This document shows, piece by piece, positions 1 to 10,438 of a stretch of 64,000 bases of DNA. Numbering within the stretch: the stretch's first letter is position 1; each line of letters starts with the position of its first letter. The position numbers were made by a program, and so were the translations under genes. Origin of the DNA: Candidatus Gastranaerophilales bacterium (GTDB taxonomy: Bacteria > Cyanobacteriota > Vampirovibrionia > Gastranaerophilales > Gastranaerophilaceae); contig CALURX010000002.1 in the NCBI GenBank assembly GCA_944323265.1, positions 1 to 64,000 of the forward strand, given 5' to 3'. The notes under the pieces are model-generated. The model searched no databases. It saw only the letters and a list, made by a program, of their open reading frames with translations, and was not told the origin of the DNA.

Positions 1-208
1 GCGCTAAGAATATTAAGTTTTGATTGCTTTGGGCTCCGCGTTAGCGGGGAAACTTCGTTTCCGGCGCTACCTACCTCTCCAAAAATCCTCAATGGTTCGG
101 ATTTTTCTCGGCAGAGTGCCACAGGCCCGAGGCGCTAAGAATATTAAGTTTTGATTGCTTTGGGCTCCGCGTTAGCGGGGAAACTTCGTTTCCGGCGCTA
201 CCTACCTC
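1..208. repeat. 77-bp exact direct repeat, two copies (1-77 and 132-208)
   Basis: Positions 1-77 recur exactly at 132-208, an offset of 131. The unit begins gcgctaagaatattaag and ends ccggcgctacctacctc. No convincing gene overlaps it; an open frame at 151-510 runs through the second copy and has neither a ribosome-binding site nor recognisable protein sequence. The first copy may extend left of the window. The rest of the gap up to 422 contains inverted repeats (ctccctcccttttgagggag near 275; a ccttccc/gggaagg pair near 340-360), so the whole 1-422 stretch reads as intergenic repeat DNA. Confidence 0.85.
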
Positions 209-422
209 GTCATATTCATTTTACCCCCAAGGCAGGGCGCTGCAAAACCAAAGCGTTACAATATTCAATGTACTCCCTCCCTTTTGAGGGAGGGCTCGGG
301 TGGATGCTAATCCTCTACGTTTTAGCTGTCACCCATCCTATCCTTCCCGCATCTAGGGAAGGAATATCAGATGACAATTTGTCAACCCGACTTTTAAATA
401 TTACCAACTACATACCAAAAAA

Positions 423-671
423 TCAAGCAGTCTTTATTATACCCAATTCGATGAGCATGCCGCTAAGCTTTGTATCACTATTATCAAGTTCTGTGATAAG
501 CGCATCTTGATTCTGTTTCAGAATCTCACAGAGTTCATATATCGCATCTATATCACACGTACCCCCCGGCATTTTCCCTTCGCAATATCCGCTCAGTATC
601 TCAATCAACCCGCTGTTGCGCATAGCAAGTTCTTCGGCATTTTGATAAAGGTTTAAGTAATCGTTTTTCAT
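423..671 (-). CDS. Small acidic hypothetical protein (82 aa)
   Basis: I do not recognise this protein. It is an 82-residue, acidic, mostly helical-looking sequence with two cysteines near the middle (positions about 29 and 39). The start is supported by a clear ribosome-binding site, aaggagg, seven bases upstream on the minus strand. It has no membrane segment or signal peptide. It is transcribed away from gyrB, and the 190-bp gap between them must hold promoters for both directions. Function unknown. Confidence 0.6.
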   Translation of the reverse strand: MKNDYLNLYQNAEELAMRNSGLIEILSGYCEGKMPGGTCDIDAIYELCEILKQNQDALITELDNSDTKLSGMLIELGIIKTA

Positions 672-805
672 TGTTGCCTCCTTACTATAATTTTATAATG
701 TTGTTTAAAGAATAACAATTGCAACAAAATTACAACAAATTTGTCATTTTGCTACACTATCTTTACACACCTTTTGCACACCTATTATAAAGCTATTTTA
801 CATTG

Positions 806-829
806 TTGCTATTGAAAACTTGTTATACT
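806..829 (+). promoter_or_regulatory. Extended -10 promoter upstream of the RHH/gyrB genes
   Basis: The sequence tgttatact at 821-829 is an extended -10 box (TGN followed by TATACT). No good -35 box sits at 17 bp, which is usual for extended -10 promoters. It lies 37 bases upstream of the ATG at 866. Confidence 0.45.
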
Positions 830-865
830 AAAATGGTAAACAAGTTGCAATAAGGTTATAAACTA

Positions 866-1102
866 ATGATAAAAGCAGAAAAACACAGATTTGTTATATT
901 GATTGACAAAGATAGCTATGAAAAATTTAGAGAGCTTGCAGAAGAACAGAACCGCTCCGCGTCAAATTTAGGAGCTATTGTAATCAAAGATTACATAAAA
1001 AACACTCTTAATTTTTATTTTTGTGCTATTATATATAGTATAGAACGCTTTTCGGGCAATATTCCGGAGGGAGAAACTGAAATAATGAAGACCGGAAAAT
1101 AA
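866..1102 (+). CDS. Small ribbon-helix-helix-like protein upstream of gyrB
   Basis: The 78-residue protein begins with a basic strand (KHRFVILIDKDSYEKF) followed by a helical stretch (RELAEEQNRSASNLGAIVI), which resembles the strand-helix-helix layout of CopG/Arc-type DNA-binding proteins. The C-terminal 30 residues do not fit the fold. It ends 27 bp before gyrB on the same strand and may be co-transcribed. The ribosome-binding site is weak (ataaggttataaact). The RHH assignment comes from the pattern only; a role in regulating the neighbours is an inference. Confidence 0.5.
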   Translation: MIKAEKHRFVILIDKDSYEKFRELAEEQNRSASNLGAIVIKDYIKNTLNFYFCAIIYSIERFSGNIPEGETEIMKTGK

Positions 1103-1117
1103 AACCGGATTATATAA

Positions 1118-3565
<2,448 letters not shown>

Positions 3566-3639
3566 GGGGGGGGTAAATATATCATATCGGGCTGGCTGGT
3601 GAGACTACAGGTTTGGCGTTCTCTCTTAGTAGTTGAATA

Positions 3640-3909
3640 GTGGAAAGGTTGAACAGTTGAAAAGTAGTTATAAATTCTTAATCACTTAGTCACCTAGTCA
3701 CTTAATCACTTCCTAAACGCACCCTTCACTCTTCACGCCTCACGCCTCACCCGGTAGGGTTTAGGAGTTGAGTAGTTTAGTAGTTGAGAAGAAGTTTAAA
3801 ATGTTGAAAAGTGGATAAGTTGAATAGTTGAGAAGTAGTTATAAATTCTTGATCACTTGTTCACTTGATTACCTGGTCACTTCATAAACGCACCCTTCAC
3901 TCTTCACGC
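3640..3909. repeat. 99-bp imperfect direct repeat with internal heptads (3640-3738, 3811-3909)
   Basis: Two copies of a 99-bp block lie 171 bp apart with no net gap: each starts gtgga, passes agtagttataaattctt, then a run of seven-base steps related to TCACTTA/GTCACCT, and ends aaacgcacccttcactcttcacgc. The intervening DNA repeats the agttgag/tagttta heptads. The 375-bp gap between gyrB and the next gene holds nothing else that I can see, apart from the ribosome-binding region of the next gene. Confidence 0.8.
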
Positions 3910-3940
3910 TTCACACTTCACGCAAAATACAGAGGAACTT

Positions 3941-5164
3941 ATGGATTACGATTTTAAAACAGCCGAAAAATTTTTAGAAAAAGAATTTGAAGGGGTAAAT
4001 GAAATTAGAGATTTTAATCAAAGAAAAGTTTTACAAGCTTTCTATGATAACCGTGTAGCACCTGAGCATTTTTATACTGTATCCGGCTACGGCCACGACG
4101 ATTTGGGCAGAGAAGTCTTAGATAAAGTCTTTGCGCAGGTTTTCTGTGCTGAAAAAGCACTTGTAAGAATCCATTTTGCCTCCGGCACACACACTCTTGC
4201 GTGTGCGCTTTTCGGCAACTTAAGATACGGAGACAAGCTTCTGTCTGCGGTCGGTGCGCCTTATGATACAATGCAGGAAGTAATCGGAACCGCAGGGGAC
4301 GAAGAAACAAAACGCTCTTCGCTCATAGGTAACGGCGTTTTGTATGACGAAGTCCCGCTTTTGAACGGCAGTGAAGTCGATTACCAGAAACTTGAAGAAA
4401 TGGTTGATGATAAAACGACAATGGTTCTAATCCAGCGCTCAAAAGGATATTCAACCAGAAAATCTTTGACAATTGACGAAATCGGAAAGATTTGTGATAT
4501 AGTGAAACGCAAAAATCCTGACTGTATCTGTTTTGTAGATAACTGTTACGGCGAATTTGTCGATACAAGAGAACCGCTTGAAGCCGGCGCAGACTTAATC
4601 GGCGGGTCGCTGATTAAAAATCCCGGCGGAGGAATCGTGGAAGCCGGCGGATATATTGCAGGTAAAGAACTTTATGTTGAGCGTTCAGCAAACCGCCTCA
4701 CGGCACCCGGAATAGGCTCGGAAGGCGGTGCAATGTTTAACCAGCACAGACTTATTTTTCAGGGGCTTTTTATGGCACCGTCTATCGTATCAGAAGCGGT
4801 TAAAGGCGCAATTCTAGCCTCAAAAGTGTTTGAAGATATCGGGTTTAACTCTGCGCCAAGATATGACGAAAAGCGGACGGATATTATACAAAATATTATT
4901 TTTAACGCGCCTGAGCCTCTGGAAGAATTTTGCAGAACAATTCAGTCTCTTTCTCCGGTAAACGGCTATGTAACCCCGATTCCTGAATACATTCCGGGCT
5001 ATGAGGATAAAGTTATTATGGCAGGAGGAACATTTGTTGAAGGCTCAACTATTGAGCTCTCAGCAGACGGCCCGATGAGACCGCCTTATGTTGCCTACAT
5101 GCAGGGCGGTTTGAATTACGCTCACGTAAAAATCTGCCTTGAAGAAATCGTTAAAAAGTTGTAG
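3941..5164 (+). CDS. Methionine gamma-lyase/aluminium resistance family PLP enzyme
   Basis: The 407-residue protein matches the family of fold-type I PLP enzymes annotated as aluminium resistance protein or methionine gamma-lyase-like (PF06838). Visible features are the N-terminal QRKVLQAFYDNRVAPEHFY segment, RIHFASGTHTLACALFG, the aspartate-containing strand CFVDNCYGEF and the likely PLP lysine in GGSLIKNPGGG. The family probably acts on sulfur amino acids, but its physiological substrate is not established. It is a single cytosolic gene that converges with tagD, their 3' ends overlapping by 14 bp. The aggaac ribosome-binding site supports the start. Confidence 0.9.
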   Translation: MDYDFKTAEKFLEKEFEGVNEIRDFNQRKVLQAFYDNRVAPEHFYTVSGYGHDDLGREVLDKVFAQVFCAEKALVRIHFASGTHTLACALFGNLRYGDKLLSAVGAPYDTMQEVIGTAGDEETKRSSLIGNGVLYDEVPLLNGSEVDYQKLEEMVDDKTTMVLIQRSKGYSTRKSLTIDEIGKICDIVKRKNPDCICFVDNCYGEFVDTREPLEAGADLIGGSLIKNPGGGIVEAGGYIAGKELYVERSANRLTAPGIGSEGGAMFNQHRLIFQGLFMAPSIVSEAVKGAILASKVFEDIGFNSAPRYDEKRTDIIQNIIFNAPEPLEEFCRTIQSLSPVNGYVTPIPEYIPGYEDKVIMAGGTFVEGSTIELSADGPMRPPYVAYMQGGLNYAHVKICLEEIVKKL

Positions 5165-5543
5165 ATAAATATTCTTTTGTCTGAGTAGACGAAACTTCCG
5201 GAGTGCGCGGAAGATAGATTACCTCGCAGTATTTTTTGAGATAATCAAATTTTCCTTTCCAGTCATCGCCCATAACAAAAATGTCAGCTTTGTATTCCTG
5301 AATATCAGAAGGCTTCTGTTCCCAATTGTTCTCAGGAATTATAAGGTCAACATAGCGTATACTTTCCAGCAGATTTTTGCGTTCCTCATAAGAATAAAAT
5401 GATTTTTTGTTCTTAATAAGGTTAAACTCGTCGCTTGAAAGTCCAACAATCAGATAGTCTCCGAGCTCTTTTGCCCGCTTTAAAAGATTTATATGCCCGT
5501 AATGCAATACATCAAATGTTCCGTATGTAATTACTCTCTTCAT
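5151..5543 (-). CDS. tagD: Glycerol-3-phosphate cytidylyltransferase-like protein (TagD family)
   Basis: This 130-residue protein has the nucleotidyltransferase core GTFDVLHYGHINLL, with the HxGH motif at residues 14-17, the RYVD and MGDDWKGKFD segments, and the SSTQTKEYL end that matches the family's ISTT-type motif. TagD-type enzymes make CDP-glycerol from CTP and glycerol 3-phosphate for polymer building; close relatives make other CDP-alcohols. It directly abuts the LicD-like gene with no gap between the LicD stop and its ATG, so the two form an operon for modifying a surface polymer. Confidence 0.92.
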   Translation of the reverse strand: MKRVITYGTFDVLHYGHINLLKRAKELGDYLIVGLSSDEFNLIKNKKSFYSYEERKNLLESIRYVDLIIPENNWEQKPSDIQEYKADIFVMGDDWKGKFDYLKKYCEVIYLPRTPEVSSTQTKEYLSTTF

Positions 5544-6443
5544 CTAATTCCCTTTTACAAATTTTTCTACAGCGCGTTTTTCCTTTGCAGGTAGTCCTTC
5601 AAAATCAATATGCTTCGGCGCTAAGTCCTTCGGCATTGACATATAGTCCCCGAAAATACTTGTCAAAACTTTCTCCGGCTTATTCGGGCAGTAGAAAATC
5701 TCATTTTCAAACTTAATCTGTCCCAGCGGGAAAATGTCATCCCAATTATAAAACTTGTTCTTCCAGGAGTGCGGAAAATCAATTCCCATAAAAATTGCCG
5801 GGTGTGAAGATTTATCAACAGGTTTGTTTAATAAAACTTCTCTGTCCCTGATTTTGCAGGCACAATCGCTAATCGCCTCAAAGTTATCAAATGAATGAAT
5901 CTCATGGCTGTATTTTTTCAAAGTATCGGTTATATTTTGGCTCTCTGTTTGTTTTTCCTCATCTGTCAGGGGTTTATAAAAATAGTCATAAGGGAAAATA
6001 TCAACGAAAATTGATGAAATATCCTTGTGTTTGAGCCTCAGAAAACAGCACTCACGATACCCGAACGCCTCTGTCAGGACTAAATCCTCAGGGAGTTCCG
6101 ATTTGCATATCTCATACAATTTGTCATAATCATCTCTCATCATTCCGATATCCATATCATCATCCCAGGGGATAAAACCTTTATGTCTTACGGCTCCAAG
6201 AAGCGAGCCAAAGTCCAGCCAATACCCGAGCCCATTTTGTCGTGCAAAACGGTCAAATCTTTTTAGTATCGCAAAAGATGTAAGCTGAACAAGTCTTAAA
6301 TTGCCTGTTGCACATGGAACGTCGGCTGGATTTTTGTACTTAGCAAAATTTTTGCGCATTCTTCGTATATGAGGTTTCAGAATGCTTAATCTTATTCCGC
6401 AAAAATTTATCTGATAATGAGTAGGTGATTTTTTCTTTTTCAT
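5544..6443 (-). CDS. LicD family phosphotransferase
   Basis: This 299-residue protein carries the LicD hallmark: WLDFGSLLGAVRHKGFIPW followed by DDDMDIGM, the metal-binding acidic cluster of the nucleotidyltransferase fold. Family members transfer phosphocholine or similar phospho-groups from CDP-activated donors to teichoic acids, lipopolysaccharide or other glycans. Its partner tagD immediately downstream could supply a CDP-activated alcohol. It is probably cytosolic, with a strongly basic N terminus (MKKKKSPTHY). It is the first gene of the pair. The promoter would lie in the 195-bp gap upstream. Confidence 0.9.
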   Translation of the reverse strand: MKKKKSPTHYQINFCGIRLSILKPHIRRMRKNFAKYKNPADVPCATGNLRLVQLTSFAILKRFDRFARQNGLGYWLDFGSLLGAVRHKGFIPWDDDMDIGMMRDDYDKLYEICKSELPEDLVLTEAFGYRECCFLRLKHKDISSIFVDIFPYDYFYKPLTDEEKQTESQNITDTLKKYSHEIHSFDNFEAISDCACKIRDREVLLNKPVDKSSHPAIFMGIDFPHSWKNKFYNWDDIFPLGQIKFENEIFYCPNKPEKVLTSIFGDYMSMPKDLAPKHIDFEGLPAKEKRAVEKFVKGN

Positions 6444-6514
6444 AAAAATTCTTCAGTAAAACTATTGATTAATATACGATAATTATAATATGTAAAAGAT
6501 TTTTGTTATCATCA

Positions 6515-6546
6515 TTTAATATTGACTAAATAAAGATTTAATATTG
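6515..6546. promoter_or_regulatory. Paired 10-bp direct repeats, possible operator
   Basis: The decamer tttaatattg occurs at 6515-6524 and again at 6537-6546, 22 bp apart, which puts both on the same face of the helix. The pair lies in the divergent gap between the LicD-like gene and the XRE regulator at 6638, a typical place for an autoregulatory operator. Binding is an inference. Confidence 0.4.
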
Positions 6547-6637
6547 TTTGTTTAAGCATAAGTGACACTTAAAATAGTAGTAACAAAGAGTAATAGGGCG
6601 GTACCAACCTTCATGCCGGTCAGAATTTGCAGGATAA

Positions 6638-6964
6638 ATGTCAAAAGATATAAATAAAAAGCTGGGTAAACGCATAAAAGAATTACGAAAAATCAAAGGG
6701 TTCAGCCAGGAAAAGTTCGCTGAAGCTATTGATATTGCAACCAACTCCCTAAGCTTGATAGAAACCGGTAATGGATTTATGACACTTGCGACACTGGATA
6801 GAATGTGTAAGGCGCTTGAAGTTGAACCTTATGAAATATTCAAATTCCACGAAGACGTTAATACACAAGAAATGTATGAATATTTAAAGAGAAAAGTAGA
6901 GTTCATAAAAGAGGACGAAGCCAAGCTGAGAAGCGCGTACTCATTTTTTCAGAATCTGATTTGA
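6638..6964 (+). CDS. XRE-family helix-turn-helix regulator
   Basis: The 108-residue protein begins with a classic Cro/CI-type domain: LGKRIKELRKIKGFSQEKFA then IATNSLSLIETG and LATLDRMCKALEVEPYEIF, covering roughly residues 7-68. The C-terminal 40 residues are charged and helical and could mediate dimerisation. The aggataa ribosome-binding site supports the start. It stands alone between the surface-polymer genes and tRNA-Ala, outside the prophage, so it is a host or relic regulator rather than the phage repressor. Targets are unknown. Confidence 0.88.
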   Translation: MSKDINKKLGKRIKELRKIKGFSQEKFAEAIDIATNSLSLIETGNGFMTLATLDRMCKALEVEPYEIFKFHEDVNTQEMYEYLKRKVEFIKEDEAKLRSAYSFFQNLI

Positions 6965-6981
6965 AAGGTCACTTCTATTTT

Positions 6982-7083
6982 CGTAGGACGCTAAAGCTGT
7001 GGTTCTTACCGACCCGCCAAAAATATTTTCCTTTCTCCGCAGGACGCCGAACTTGTGGTTCTTACCAATCCATCAAATATATT
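6982..7083. repeat. Two ~46-bp imperfect direct repeats ahead of tRNA-Ala
   Basis: Copies at 6982-7027 and 7038-7083 are 56 bp apart. Both contain aggacgc, tgtggttcttacc and an AT-rich tail (catcaaatatattt or ccaaaaatatttt). There is no open frame. With only two copies this is not a CRISPR array. Confidence 0.65.
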
Positions 7084-7191
7084 TACCCCCTTTACAAAAA
7101 AAAATCATCATGTAAAATAGAAAATGTAGCCGAAGGGTAAATAAAAATAAATAGTATTTACGGATTTGGTTACGAATTGACAAAAGAATAT

Positions 7192-7267
7192 GGGGGTTTA
7201 GCTCAGCTGGTAGAGCACCTGCTTTGCACGCAGGGGGTCAGGAGTTCGAATCTCCTAACCTCCACCA
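7192..7267 (+). tRNA. tRNA-Ala (anticodon UGC), prophage integration site
   Basis: A full 76-nt cloverleaf can be drawn: acceptor GGGGGTT/AACCTCC with the alanine identity pair G3-U70, D arm GCTC/GAGC, anticodon arm CCTGC/GCAGG with loop TTTGCAC (anticodon TGC), T arm AGGAG/CTCCT around TTCGAAT, and an encoded CCA. The integrase gene of the prophage ends inside the 3' acceptor strand on the opposite strand. Confidence 0.97.
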
Positions 7268-8814
7268 TTATAATCACTCTCGAACACATCGAGAGTGTTT
7301 TTTATTGACAATTCTTTAGTGTCATTTTCTCCGCAATAGTTATATCCTATAAGAATTTTGTCTGTTTTCTCGTTTATGATTATGCAATTTACAAAACTGT
7401 CAATAATTTGGCGTTGAAAAGTAGGATCTGATATATCTTTATTTTTGAAATTGTTTAAATAAAATATTAAGGCCTCTTTTGTTACTGATGGCGCATCATC
7501 TTTAAATTTTTCAGTTTTTATTCTAAAATCAATATCCCGTTTGGTTTGTTCTAAAGTTTCTAAACGTTCTTTTGTTGATTCTGTATAAATACCGTTTTCA
7601 ATAGCCTTTAAAATATTTTCAATTTTATTTTCTATTTCCTTTTTGTTTTTTTGTAATGTAAGTATAAATGTATTATCCTTTCTCTCCTCCTGCAAAAGTT
7701 CAACATTTTTAGTTAAAAATTCATAAACTTTATCTGTTAAAACTTCCTCTTTTGTAATTTTAGTAATAAATCTTTCAAGTTTTTCTTTGGGGTATGATTT
7801 TGCCCGGCACTTTTTACTTAATGTTTTATTCTTTTTATTACAACAGGTGTAATAATAGTATTTTTGTCCTGAACGGCTTGTGCCGCTATCTCCAGTCATT
7901 AAGGAATTACATAAACCACATAACAACTTACCGGATAATAAAAACTCTACATTTTCTTTGTTTTTACGAGGTTTTGATGCTCTTTTATTAAGTTCCATTC
8001 TTTTACCTGCCTTTATAAATAATTCTTCAGTAACAATAGGTTCAATTACATTTTTGTATTCAAGCACTTCAACTTGTTTTTGTTGTGTAACTTCGTCTAA
8101 ATATGTATGATTAAATATGTATGTACCAATATATTTAGGATTTGTAAGCATTTTTGTTAATGAATTTCGTTTAAATTTTTTCCCGAGGGACGTTGTAATT
8201 CCACGACTATTTAAATCATTACATATATCAATAGCGGCTTCACCTGCGGCATATCTTTCAAAAATTTCCCGAACTATTGGAGCATTTATAGGGTGCGGAA
8301 CATACTTTTTATCAACAACTTGCAATCCAAATGGCACAACTCCCCCTACATGGTGTTGTTGCAAAGCCGCATCGTACATTCCACGACCTACTTTTCGGCT
8401 TAATTCTTCACTGTAATATTCGGCCATTCCTTCAAGGACGCTTTCAAGGATTATTCCTTCTGGCCCTGCCGGGATATATTCTTTTGCAGAAATAAGTCTT
8501 GTGCCGGCTTTTTTTAGTTCATTTTTATATCGTGCTATATCGAATTTATTACGACTAAATCGGTCAATAGTATAAACATAGACAATGTCGTACAAGCCCT
8601 TTTTTACATCTTTTATGAGTTCAAGAAATGCAGGCCTTTTATCATTTTTACCGGTTAAATGCCTATCAATATATTCCTTGCGAATAATTGCATTTTGGCT
8701 TTTTGCTTTAGCATAACATTCTCGTCTTTGTCCGGTAATACTTGCCTCAGTTTGGTCGGGTCCTGGAGAATACCGACCATAAAATGCTGCATTATATATT
8801 GGCTTGTTGTTCAT
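7255..8814 (-). CDS. int: Large serine recombinase (phage integrase)
   Basis: This 519-residue enzyme has the large serine integrase plan: a resolvase domain with the nucleophile Ser16 (FYGRYS) and DRFSRN motif, a recombinase DNA-binding domain (FERYAAGEAAIDICNDLNSRG, about residues 190-290 overall), a zinc ribbon with CGLC, CC and C ligands around 300-345, and a long coiled coil after it. It catalyses attP x attB recombination through a serine-DNA intermediate. Its last codons overlap the 3' end of tRNA-Ala, so the frame crosses the attachment core and may change when the phage excises. Its aaaggagg ribosome-binding site lies in the upstream gene, with which it overlaps by 4 bp. Confidence 0.95.
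   Translation of the reverse strand: MNNKPIYNAAFYGRYSPGPDQTEASITGQRRECYAKAKSQNAIIRKEYIDRHLTGKNDKRPAFLELIKDVKKGLYDIVYVYTIDRFSRNKFDIARYKNELKKAGTRLISAKEYIPAGPEGIILESVLEGMAEYYSEELSRKVGRGMYDAALQQHHVGGVVPFGLQVVDKKYVPHPINAPIVREIFERYAAGEAAIDICNDLNSRGITTSLGKKFKRNSLTKMLTNPKYIGTYIFNHTYLDEVTQQKQVEVLEYKNVIEPIVTEELFIKAGKRMELNKRASKPRKNKENVEFLLSGKLLCGLCNSLMTGDSGTSRSGQKYYYYTCCNKKNKTLSKKCRAKSYPKEKLERFITKITKEEVLTDKVYEFLTKNVELLQEERKDNTFILTLQKNKKEIENKIENILKAIENGIYTESTKERLETLEQTKRDIDFRIKTEKFKDDAPSVTKEALIFYLNNFKNKDISDPTFQRQIIDSFVNCIIINEKTDKILIGYNYCGENDTKELSIKNTLDVFESDYNGGG
7257..7269. other. Left attachment core (attL), 13 bp
   Basis: The 13 bases aacctccaccatt at the 3' end of tRNA-Ala recur exactly at 58204-58216, next to another serine recombinase relic. 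The last 10 bases plus one (tccaccatta) also recur at 54999-55008. Serine integrases need only a 2-bp identical core, so the exact crossover point is not defined by the repeat. Confidence 0.75.
7275..7304. terminator. Terminator beyond tRNA-Ala
   Basis: The 9-bp perfect stem CACTCTCGA/TCGAGAGTG (7275-7283, 7289-7297) with loop acaca is followed by seven T residues. On the plus strand it would end the tRNA-Ala transcript. It lies inside the 3' end of the integrase gene on the other strand. Confidence 0.8.
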
Positions 8815-9518
8815 CGTTCAAGCCTCCTTTTAAAAAGATAATATATGCCAATAGGCCAAAAGATAATTAAAAAAATTTTTTTTAATATTGGCATGGCATT
8901 ATTATTTTGAATATCAATATTTTCTTTATTACCCAAATCCAACTTTATTGCAAAAAGTGCATTTGGATCATCTACGTCTATATTTATGTTATGTTCTCTT
9001 AGAATTGGGGTTACTTCATCATTTTTGAGTTCATAATTTGAAGTTTTAGAGTTAAATTTATAATTTGCTTTGATATTCAATTTTCTATTCAAATAAAGTG
9101 TGTAAATATCACCATTTTGAGCAAAAGAGGGGGTATATTCATATGTTGGAAAATCAATAAGAATTTCATCAAACAAATCTAAATATGATTTTTCAATATA
9201 TGCCACCAAATCATCATAACTTGCAGCCTTGCCACGCTTTAAACCCTCATAATTTGGAATTTTTGAAAAAATAAAATCTTTTCTTGCTGATAATTTAGTT
9301 ATGTTATTTTTTTTAAAAAATTTGTTTAATCTATATTTTATAAATTTCCCTTTAGCCGGTTGCAGGACACCTTTATTAAGTAGATCATCTAATAAAGGTG
9401 TTTTTTCAAGTGTATAATTCATTCTAAACAATATTTTTAGAATGTCATTTTGTTGTTCAATGGAATATGTTTTATCCATGAACTCTATAATTTTATTGAT
9501 AGAGAGTATGTCCGGCAT
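8811..9518 (-). CDS. Tail-anchored hypothetical protein next to integrase
   Basis: I do not recognise this 235-residue protein. Most of it is soluble and rich in lysine, aspartate and asparagine; the last 25 residues form a hydrophobic segment (ILKKIFLIIFWPIGIYYLF) followed by KRRLER, which suggests a C-terminal membrane anchor with the bulk in the cytoplasm. It overlaps the integrase start by 4 bp (ATGA) and lies downstream of the repressor, so the three minus-strand genes are probably one lysogeny operon. Membrane proteins in this position often act in superinfection exclusion; that role is a guess here. Confidence 0.7.
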   Translation of the reverse strand: MPDILSINKIIEFMDKTYSIEQQNDILKILFRMNYTLEKTPLLDDLLNKGVLQPAKGKFIKYRLNKFFKKNNITKLSARKDFIFSKIPNYEGLKRGKAASYDDLVAYIEKSYLDLFDEILIDFPTYEYTPSFAQNGDIYTLYLNRKLNIKANYKFNSKTSNYELKNDEVTPILREHNINIDVDDPNALFAIKLDLGNKENIDIQNNNAMPILKKIFLIIFWPIGIYYLFKRRLER

Positions 9519-9534
9519 AAATAAATCCTATATT

Positions 9535-9903
9535 TTATTTTTGGCAGTTTTTCAGAACTGTAAGAACTGTTAATTGAGCATTTCTTGTAGCATTTCTGAA
9601 CATTTTTATAATTTCAATTTCATTCGGTGTAAATCTAAGTTTATTTTGTGTTGGCAACCCGAAAAACGTTGTAATATCAACTTTATAAATATCACATAAT
9701 TGCAGAAGCACATCACCGTAAGGTGTTACCTCGCCATTTTCCCATTTACAAACTGATGCCGGGGATTTGTTAATTTGTTTTGCTACTTCACGCAAACTCA
9801 ATCCTGCATTTTCACGACACATTTTAAGACGGTTTGGCAGGTCGTCAGTCATGGGATTTGTTACTTTTTCTTTAGATTTTTTCATTTCAGTTAACACCTC
9901 CAT
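9535..9903 (-). CDS. Phage CI-like repressor (XRE family)
   Basis: The 122-residue protein contains an XRE helix-turn-helix domain, RLKMCRENAGLSLREVAKQI then SPASVCKWENG, at about residues 26-80. The remaining 40 residues may carry dimer contacts. There is no peptidase domain, so it is not a LexA/CI-type self-cleaving repressor. It is divergently transcribed from the Cro-like gene at 10059 across a promoter-operator region and heads the operon containing the integrase. An alternative start at 9885 (MKKSKEK) is possible; the annotated ATG has gaggtg-like sequence within the frame rather than before it, so the shorter start fits slightly better. Confidence 0.85.
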   Translation of the reverse strand: MEVLTEMKKSKEKVTNPMTDDLPNRLKMCRENAGLSLREVAKQINKSPASVCKWENGEVTPYGDVLLQLCDIYKVDITTFFGLPTQNKLRFTPNEIEIIKMFRNATRNAQLTVLTVLKNCQK

Positions 9904-9967
9904 AGATTAAATATAGCAACTAATTTAATAAAAAACAAATATTTTTAAACAAATATTAAAAAAATAC

Positions 9968-10031
9968 TTGACTTTTTTTCAAAATTGGTTTAATGTTGCA
10001 CATGTTAATTCAAATGAAACAAGTTTCATTT
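9968..10031 (+). promoter_or_regulatory. Early rightward promoter and operator of the lysogeny switch
   Basis: TTGACT (9968-9973) and TAATGT (9991-9996) are separated by 17 bp and would drive the Cro-like gene and probably the structured RNA region beyond. Just downstream is a perfect dyad, AAATGAAAC at 10012-10020 and GTTTCATTT at 10023-10031, separated by 2 bp, a likely repressor/Cro operator. Two copies of aaacaaatatt (around 9934-9957) lie on the repressor side. The binding assignments are inferred from position. Confidence 0.7.
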
Positions 10032-10058
10032 AATTAAACAAGAAGGACAAGAGAATAT

Positions 10059-10280
10059 ATGGCAACAATCGAGGAAAAGGTACAACAATATTTAGTTAAA
10101 AACGGAATTACACAGGTGTTTTTTGCTGATTTAATAGGTATTTCAACAGCAAATGTCGCTGCAATGTTTAAAGGCAAGCGCAGAATGAAGGCAGATGAAC
10201 TTATAAAATTCTGTGAACACTATGGCTTAAACATTGATTTCTTTAAAGAGCAAAAACCAACCCTTCAGAGGTGTATATAA
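10059..10280 (+). CDS. Cro-like small helix-turn-helix protein
   Basis: This 73-residue protein is little more than one helix-turn-helix domain: VQQYLVKNGITQVFFADLIG, ISTANVAAMFKG, then KADELIKFCEHYGLNIDFF. Its size and place, first on the rightward side of the operator, fit a Cro or an early activator. The ribosome-binding site is aaggaca. Its stop codon overlaps the next ATG by one base, so the two are translationally coupled. Confidence 0.82.
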   Translation: MATIEEKVQQYLVKNGITQVFFADLIGISTANVAAMFKGKRRMKADELIKFCEHYGLNIDFFKEQKPTLQRCI

Positions 10281-10438
10281 TGGACATTCAAGTGGACAAA
10301 ATACCGGCAACGGAAGCAAAACTGCTTGCAATGGCACTTCTTGATGGGGCTTTAAAATTTTACGAAGATCCCAAAAATGTCCAAGCCTTCAATGAATGGC
10401 TCAGACAAAAGAATTCAAAGCAATCAGCTTTAATTTAA
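10280..10438 (+). CDS. Small early phage protein (52 aa)
   Basis: A 52-codon frame starts at the ATG that shares its A with the stop of the Cro-like gene (TAATG). The product begins MDIQVDKIPATEAKLLAMAL and ends LRQKNSKQSALI; it is helical with no recognisable domain. Tight coupling and sensible codon use make it a likely real gene. It is the last coding sequence before the long structured non-coding region. Confidence 0.6.
   Translation: MDIQVDKIPATEAKLLAMALLDGALKFYEDPKNVQAFNEWLRQKNSKQSALI

Noticed and set aside
151-510. 119-codon open frame on the plus strand
   Set aside because: It begins inside the second copy of the direct repeat, lacks a ribosome-binding site and overlaps the better supported minus-strand gene at 423-671.
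6982-7083. Two similar 46-bp units considered as a mini CRISPR
   Set aside because: Only two imperfect copies, the interval is 10 bp and no cas genes are present.
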